In this document: one piece after another, positions 57,809 to 64,000 of the stretch
Layout of the letters: each line of letters begins with the position of its first letter
Numbering within the stretch: the stretch's first letter is position 1
Source of the DNA: Rugalucina vietnamica
Taxonomy: Eukaryota; Mollusca; Bivalvia; Lucinida; Lucinidae
DNA length: 64,000 nucleotides
Assembly: GCA_964017185.1 (NCBI GenBank)
Contig: OZ024870.1
Location: 64,954,812-65,018,811 of the forward strand
Direction: 5' to 3'
Notes under the pieces: model-generated
Databases searched by the model: none
Seen by the model: the letters and a program-made list of their open reading frames with translations, nothing else
What the model was told of the DNA's origin: nothing
Translations under genes and position numbers: made by a program

Positions 57809-58085
57809 CATCAGGAAAATTTGTCCGTGCAATGAATACCCCCTTAAACCCCACTTTTATGAAAAACTGGGGTTTGTAGGAGTATACCTATTTTTCTTAT
57901 TTTTTGCTCCAAATCATTGATTGTGGGTACTCGTTAGAACCGCCTCGGCAAGGCGGTTCTAACGTGTACCGACAATCTATGTTTTGAGCAAAAATAAGAA
58001 AAATATCAAAAATTTTCTACTGAAAATTTTCAAATTTTAAATCTTAAAAAATCTCTGTATATTGCATGGGCGTGTTTTCGTAGTG
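57809..58085 (+). mobile_element. Hairpin MITE (family H), near the beta-lactamase-like gene
   Basis: CATCAGGAAAATTTGTCCGT left, GTTTTCGTAGTG right. Central stem GAACCGCCTCGGCAAGGCGG. It lies about 70 bp upstream of the TATA-like box, so it is the nearest upstream element to that promoter. Confidence 0.75.
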
Positions 58086-59653
58086 TTCCTTTGTAGCAAC
58101 CGAAGAATCGCATATGACCGTTTCTAACTAAGGAGCAAAATGTTTTATCATCATTATATGCATTTTATTGGGGCATACGGATATTATGAACATACGGCGA
58201 GGTGGTAGTAGCTTGTTAAACAACTGGTTTTAAAGACATTGATTTCTCCTACCACGGTCTGTGCAGACCTACCAGATCACATAATACTTTTGTCCCCCTC
58301 CTTCTCCCCATATGAATGACTTTTGTGTGTGTTTTATTTCAATGCGCGCATGGCACTTTCTTTCTGATAAAATCAAAACAAAATTGTCTGCGCATGTGCG
58401 TTTGCAAACTTTGACGACAAAAAGCTTTAACCACCGAAAGGAATGTAACTTCGATATTAAAAGAGATCATGCAATGACGCTCCATCTAATCGATTTTCTG
58501 GATGTCTGGGAAATAATATGACTTGTAATCTTACTCAATACCTTTGGGCTAATAGTTAGTCAGTAAAATAAAGATTCTTAATGTAGCGTTTTCACTTTTG
58601 CTGAGTACAGTTTTTTATTGGAATCTCCGCATATTTTAACCACCTCAGTGCCACGACTCTACTCAATGACCCCATCACATAAACTGCAAGGTGGCATGGT
58701 ATGAAGCGATTGACAAATAAATTCACGTTCAGTTTTGAAAACAAAATTGATGGCTGATTCTTAAACAAAAAAGTTGTTTTTATGTATTTGTTGCTGGTTG
58801 TCTCGGTGACAACCTAATTGGTGTCGCCACAAACGGCCTGCTGGCTTGGGAAACAAGACAGCTCATTTCATAGATTTGGTATTTAAGTGTTTGTTTTATG
58901 TGAGTTCCAGACATATTAAAGTAGATATGGTGGTATATAATGTTACAATCTTATATCAGCACAAAGCTGTGGTATGCTAAGTCTGTTTATAAAATCGGTC
59001 ATCCATATTTTAATAGACTGTAGATCATACCATCTTGTTTTGTAGGTTATAAAATTTCATTAATAACACAACTCCTAGTACATGTACCAATTGAGTCCCA
59101 TAACGTACGCTAGTATTTCAGTTGACTCTGCAAAAAGTGAACTACTAACAAGTTAAACATATTTAAACATGGCATCGACAGCAACTGCAGTTGCTACGTA
59201 ATTGTAGAATAGATGAATAGACTGAGCTATTTAACGAATACAGTAATTCAAATATATCAAATGAATGATACTGGCGACATACCTATTCGCTTTTGAAAAT
59301 GATACCCGTTTCCTTCAGTGACATTCATGGTTTCGAATTTCATAAAGTATTTAATAGGTCCTAGAAAAACGTATAACTTTAACCTGATGTAATGTTCTGA
59401 GATGAGGTGTGTCGAAATGTAATGCTGAACTAATCAAACCGATTGTGAACAAGAACACCATATAACCAAAGGGCATTGGATTTCTTAAAGCCCGAACTGT
59501 AAATTGTACAGATTCTTACCCTACGGTGCACAATGTATGAAGGGTGATATGAAAATGTGCACTTGAGTTGCACACGAAGTGCACATGGTCGCTAAGGTCA
59601 AAAATTACCTTATTACCTCATCGAAGGCAGTGTATCTGCGTGTGCAGCACTAA
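58086..59653. other. Rh intron 1, non-coding
   Basis: No exon or repeat recognised. Confidence 0.45.
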
Positions 59654-60335
59654 AGCTCGGTACACACTCAGAGATTAATCTTAAAGATTTTTGTATCTGA
59701 TACAAATCTTATAGTGTGTACACCCCTAATACATGTATCATGAAACTTTTTCGAGTTTCATGAAACTGTATTTGGTTTAGGACACTGCTCTATTTGCTAA
59801 GATTTGTATTAGTGTATTAGCCAATCAGAACACTGCATTTCCTGGAAGGAATGTTACCTGTTGACCTACTGATGCTGGAAGATAAACTCATGCAGACGAA
59901 ATAACATTATCAGGTGTAAACACAGAACAATCCCTTTCCTTCACACATAAAGCATGGCAGACAACGTTTTTTCAAATACAGATATTGAAAAACTAATAGA
60001 ATTATGGCGCGAAGAAAAAAACCTGTGGAACTGCGCATCACCTGTCGTCCTTCCAAGTTTTGCATGGCAACAGCCATAATAATTAAACATAATGCAATGA
60101 TAACTTCATCTTCTTCTGTAAGCACCATTTTGACAGAAGGCGGGAAAATACCAGCATATTGATTGACCTTGGTACTATTTATACACAATAGCATCATTTT
60201 GGCGGGAGAAAAAATTAACAGGTAGGAGGTGTATCATGAGATTTGTATCAGTGTGTGTACAGCAGTGTTTCATGTTACAAAAATCTCAGAGATTAATTTC
60301 ATGAGACGAATCTCTGAGTGTGTACCTGCCTTAAC
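59654..60335. mobile_element. TIR element with TAA flanks, about 680 bp
   Basis: AGCTCGGTACACACTCAGAG left; the right end complement is AGGCAGGTACACACTCAGAG. TAA is present on both outer sides. A 3-bp TWA-type duplication with GC-starting ends is usual for PIF/Harbinger elements. A minus-strand frame (59910-60197) is not clearly a transposase. Confidence 0.6.
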
Positions 60336-60890
60336 ACTTTTCCGAAAACTCCAAATATTGAGAATCCTTTTACGTGTTTTAAAGCCAGATCTAATAACTT
60401 GGTACTAATATAAAGGTTACTGACCCGAGCCGTTGGTATTGTAATTTGCCAGAGGTCAAAGACCGCAACCTTTATTGATGGTGTCTATAAATCACATTGA
60501 AAGGTGAGCTAAGGTTATGTTTGTTTCCCATGTTTACACACTCTCTCTCAACCCTGAATGCCTCTTTTCCCACTACTATCAAGTTGTACCCTTGAACATG
60601 CCACATTGAGTTACCATGACACTGGTGAACTCACAGGAAGCGGCGACCCCGTTCCAACAGAATTGGTATCTTAAACCACATGGCTTGAAACAAACAAATG
60701 CAAAACCTCTTTACAGAAAAAACAAGTATAAAAAGCTTGGTCTGCAAAAAGCACATGACATACAAAAATGCATAAGTAGTCCCTATAGTTTACCGGTATG
60801 CTAGCATGTCAACTCTTTGTCTATAGCGAAATTATTATTTAATTCCCAATCCCTACGTTGGGCAGTTGAGAATGGTTAGAAAAGAAGCAG
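60336..60890. other. Rh intron 1, non-coding
   Basis: No feature recognised. Confidence 0.45.
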
Positions 60891-60897
60891 ACGAAGA

Positions 60898-60958
60898 ACA
60901 ACAACAACGACAGAAGAAGAAGAAGAAGAAGAAGAAGAAGAAGAAGAAGAAGAAGAAG

Positions 60959-60990
<32 letters not shown>

Positions 60991-61055
60991 GAAAGAGAAG
61001 AAGAAGAAGAAGAACAACAACAACAACTACAACAGCAACAGAAGAATAAGAAGAA

Positions 61056-61105
<50 letters not shown>

Positions 61106-61160
61106 CGACGACGAATGAATGAATGAATGAATGAATGAATGAATGAATGAATGAATGAAT
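60898..61160. repeat. Compound microsatellite (GAA, GAT, GAAT)
   Basis: Successive blocks: AAC/GAA from 60898, (GAA)n at about 60915-60987, mixed GAA/AAC to about 61050, (GAT)n at about 61056-61104, (GAAT)n at about 61112-61161. The plus strand is purine-rich throughout and ends 54 bp before Rh exon 2. The long Ser/Leu/Ile frames on the minus strand are its translation. Confidence 0.9.
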
Positions 61161-61214
61161 GAGGAACAAATGTTGACAAAAACTCTAATTCCGTTCATTT
61201 TTCATATTTTCCAG

Positions 61215-61407
61215 TGTTTCAAGATGTACACGTGATGATTTTTATTGGTTTCGGGTTTCTGATGACCTTTCTGAAGCGCTATGGTCTTGGGGCAGTAAGC
61301 ATCAACATGCTGATAGCAGCCTTTGTCATACAGTGGGCTTTCATTGTGCGGGGTATTATTCACCATGTGGCTCATGGGGAGGCGCATTTTACAATATCGG
61401 TGGGAGA
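61215..61407 (+). CDS. Rh-type ammonium transporter, coding exon 2
   Basis: 193 bases, preceded by TTTTCCAG and followed by GTAAGT at 61408, so phase 1 in and phase 2 out. It encodes [20 protein letters not shown] (helix 2), a short KRYGLGAVS loop, helix 3 ([18 protein letters not shown]), and the start of the next loop, [17 protein letters not shown]. The [17 protein letters not shown] run is diagnostic for Rh proteins as opposed to bacterial-type Amt. Together the two exons give about 112 residues, roughly the first quarter of the protein. No further exon is found before 64000. Whether it is closest to RhBG, RhCG or the invertebrate Rhp1 group needs the rest of the sequence. Confidence 0.92.
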
Positions 61408-61800
61408 GTAAGTAAAATAGTTTTTACTCTATTATATTTGATTCAATATTCACAAAATAACAACCGTTCCGTGCTGTTTGCAAGCACTCTAGAGAAGTCT
61501 ACTTTGAACGAGTCATGCCGTAGAGGCGGTTACATGTAACAGTCACTAGTAAGAGAGAAGTACAACATTCAGTTCGACAGTCCAGAAACCTATATTAGAC
61601 ACGGCACGGATATGCTGCAGAGACATAGATTGAGGCAAAGTTACAATGAGTGCCAAATGTAACATGCTGAAAATTTGCGCAGTGTGGGGGTCGAACTATA
61701 ACCTTCTGGGTCCAAGGTTTCCACTCTACGCCGCACGGTGTCGCTATAAAAGCCTGTTTGTACACAGTCAAGATAATCACAAATGTGCATTATACATGTA
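61408..61800 (+). other. Rh intron 2, start
   Basis: Consensus donor GTAAGT then non-coding. Nothing else recognised. Confidence 0.5.
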
Positions 61801-62886
61801 AGGGAGACCGGGTTGAATGAATCACGGGTTGAATGAACCAGGGGCGATAACTTTTACTGTAACAAGACAATTTAACTGCCATCTGTAATACTAAATACGC
61901 ACTTTGCATATCCAACATAAGTATTTTTCGTAAAATAAGCAAACCAAAATGTGTTCTGTCACCACTAGAAAAGGAACCGGTTTCCTTTGAAAATAAAATT
62001 TGCAAACGAAGAATATTTTAGTGGTTCATCCAACCCTACATACAAGTATGACAAAAACCAGTCTGCTACAGGGTGATTATATATAGAAAAGTTAAAGATC
62101 TGATTTTAACCTTAACCATTGTCGTACAGAAAATATACGGGTACCTTTTCTCATAAAGGTATCCCAGAAAAGTTTTTTTCTGGTCAACCTATAACTGGTT
62201 CATTCAACCCCAAGAGCCATGGATCGTCATTTTAAAGCGTCATCCTGTATAAAAAGGAAGTATCACCTAATCAGTCTAGGGACTAAGTCCTTTTCAGAGC
62301 TCCGATTTGAGCCCGTAAATATCAATAGAAAAGATATTGTCAGAATATATTCTCATTATCACAGAGGCTTTCTGGTTCAGTCACTGTTCCTGTTACTGCT
62401 CTGTTATAAGTCACAATCACCATTTATTTTCAGTTTAATGATTCTTTTCCTTTCAAAAATGTTAATTTGGTATTTTAGTGTAAAAAGACCGTGAATAGAC
62501 TGTTCATACACATGCTGTTCATTTTATGCACTTTTATTTTCCAAAGGATTCGTTTTATGTTAACTGCAGCTTGTAAATGTATCATTTGATTAGCTGTTTT
62601 AATACCTAGAACTTTTCTATGCTAGGGTATATGGCTATCTAATAGCTTTATCTTTCTGTTCTTGATAAATTGTAATTGTTTCAAGATAAAAATTGTCAGC
62701 TGAGTTGATTTATGCAATTTTGGTTGGGGCACTTAGTCTCTAGACTGTAATGTTAAATAGCCTATTAATAAAATTTGAGCCAACAAAATGTTCTTTCTAT
62801 GATTGTACCTCAAAGCTCTGTGACCACATTGATAACATCAGATTCGGCAAAAATAAAAAAGTGGCTCATTCAACCCCAGTCTCCCC
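61801..62886. mobile_element. TIR element with repeated GGTTGAATGAACCA motif, about 1.09 kb
   Basis: GGGAGACCGGGTTGAATGAA left and TCATTCAACCCCAGTCTCCC right (imperfect, about 22 bp). Variants of the motif GGTTGAATGAACCA recur inside in both directions (61829, 62021, 62195). No coding frame; 62219-62494 is not protein-like. Confidence 0.6.
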
Positions 62887-62945
62887 GACAGTGTATCACT
62901 ACTCAGCCAGAACATGCTGCTGAACGTACCCCAAACCGCAAAATA

Positions 62946-63181
62946 TGAGCCGCCTCGTGGGAAAACCAACAATGTGGTTTCCGAACAGGTCCGACACAAA
63001 CCGACCTGTACAAGCACAGAAAAGAGCTAGAAGCTTGAAATTTCGGATTTAAGTAGAAGAGGAATTGTACTATCCGAGTAGCGAAAACAAAGGCGCTGAT
63101 CAGCTTCGCGGTTACCGCGAAGCTGATCTGCGTCTTTGTTTTCGCCTATGCAGATTGTTGGTTTTCCCATGAGGCGGCTCA
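62946..63181 (+). mobile_element. Palindromic MITE (family P), best-preserved copy
   Basis: TGAGCCGCCTCGTGGGAAAA left; the right end is its complement with one change over 25 bp. The internal palindrome CGCTGATCAGCTTCGCGG/TTACCGCGAAGCTGATCTGC is intact. TA flanks both ends. Confidence 0.85.
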
Positions 63182-63446
63182 TATTTTAGCTCAGTTTAAA
63201 TCTAACTTTTTTAATACCACATGTGTGAGCTTTTTTTGCTGCTTTGGTGTGGTTTATGGTATTATAATGCTGTTTCCTGTTAGAGAACGCGAGAACTGGG
63301 TTAAGTGCACATTTTATATGCCAGCTCACGTTTTGCCCTTCGCGTATCCTCGAAAACGTTAACCTAGACAACCTACCTCTGTAAAATGCAGCAAAAATTT
63401 GACTTTTCATTTGATCTCGATGAAAATATTTTGATAGGAAAACGAT

Positions 63447-63488
<42 letters not shown>

Positions 63489-63696
63489 CAAAGAATGCCT
63501 ATGTGGATTTTATTTACTCGTACTTTGGTACTGTGGGGTATTCATAGTGTACTGTTTTTCGTAGAACCCCTGTTTGGGTGCAAAAGGATCAATACAACTT
63601 AGACATGTTCACATGATTTTACTATGGTATGTTGTTTTTGGCAAACACACACCATTTCGGTAATATTATGTTACTTTAACAACCCAAGATAACATT
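63182..63696. other. Non-coding stretch with poly(T)
   Basis: About 39 Ts at 63450-63488. The Lys-rich minus-strand frame (63186-63491) begins in this run and is not a gene. Confidence 0.6.
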
Positions 63697-63936
63697 TGAG
63701 CCGCATCATGAGAAAACCAACATTTTGCATATACGAAAACAAAGGCGCATATCATATGAGCAGTTATTGCACAGCTGAGTAAGGCATTTGTTTTCGCCAC
63801 ACGGATAGTACAAACCTTCTTCTTCTACTTAAATCCGAAATTTCAAGCATCTAGCATTCTTCTGTGCCTGTACAGAGCGGTTTGTGTTGGACCTGGTCGG
63901 AACCACAAGCTGTTAGTTTTCTAATGCAGCGGCTCA
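63697..63936 (-). mobile_element. Palindromic MITE (family P), older copy
   Basis: TGAGCCGCATCATGAGAAAA left, CTAATGCAGCGGCTCA right. The internal arms have many changes (ATATCATATGAGCAGTTATT). Confidence 0.65.
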
Positions 63937-64000
63937 TTTATCAAAAGCAGAAAAATATCAGTTTTCAACTATCAGTATTCTCTCTAAACATGCATTTTGA

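Noticed and set aside
56192..57835. Plus-strand frames opposite the beta-lactamase-like gene
   Set aside because: Antisense shadows; the minus-strand protein has all family motifs.
59910..60197. Possible Harbinger transposase N-terminus
   Set aside because: Similarity is too vague; no catalytic residues or DNA-binding motif could be placed.
60839..61198. Minus-strand frames rich in Ser, Leu and Ile
   Set aside because: They are translations of the GAA/GAT/GAAT microsatellite.
63186..63491. Lys-rich minus-strand frame
   Set aside because: Its start is the poly(T) run; the rest is not protein-like.

Overview
The window is nuclear DNA from an animal, most likely a bivalve mollusc, perhaps a clam. 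It is AT-rich and gene-poor. Its coding exons have GT-AG introns, and it is crowded with foldback and inverted-repeat elements of the kind that fill bivalve genomes. The bivalve assignment rests on the look of the repeats, on a Penelope-like element with an in-frame TGA (clam Naiad elements are reported to encode selenoproteins), and on mollusc-like gene content. No species can be named from the sequence alone.

Only three host genes are supported. (1) A sulfotransferase-fold gene with a single coding exon lies on the minus strand at 15062-16354. (2) The first two coding exons of an Rh-type ammonium transporter lie on the plus strand at 46006-46150 and 61215-61407. They are separated by a 15.06 kb intron, and the gene runs off the right edge. 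(3) An intact, intronless, secreted serine beta-lactamase-like gene lies on the minus strand at 56029-57666, inside the Rh intron and antisense to it.

Layout: 1-8.3 kb is non-coding, with a diverged tandem duplication, hairpin elements, one SINE and one palindromic MITE. 8.3-11.7 kb is a tandem duplication with a 5'-truncated LINE in one copy. 11.8-13.85 kb is a complex repeat with about 455-bp tandem units, seen again at 36.4-37.9 kb. 15-16.4 kb is the sulfotransferase. 17.2-20.7 kb is an inverted-repeat-bounded segment holding a decayed gene. 20.7-33.1 kb is a cluster of units with TGGCCRCTTGCTCG-like inverted ends and a tRNA-like pol III box; one unit has received a Penelope-like element. 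34.3-45.2 kb is a series of nested MITEs in which unoccupied paralogous sites allow boundaries to be read. 46-61.4 kb is the Rh intron, holding a second Penelope-like copy with two insertions in it and the beta-lactamase gene. 61.4-64 kb has further inverted-repeat elements.

The most notable signal is a conserved in-frame TGA (27603-27605 minus; 48773-48775 plus) in both Penelope-like copies. It sits at the first position of a TGA-Asp-Cys triplet where a CxC motif is expected, which fits selenocysteine use. The second is that host-repeat, MITE and retroelement-tail insertions can be ordered in time from empty and filled sites within this one window. Repeat boundaries were found by eye; each could be off by several bases.
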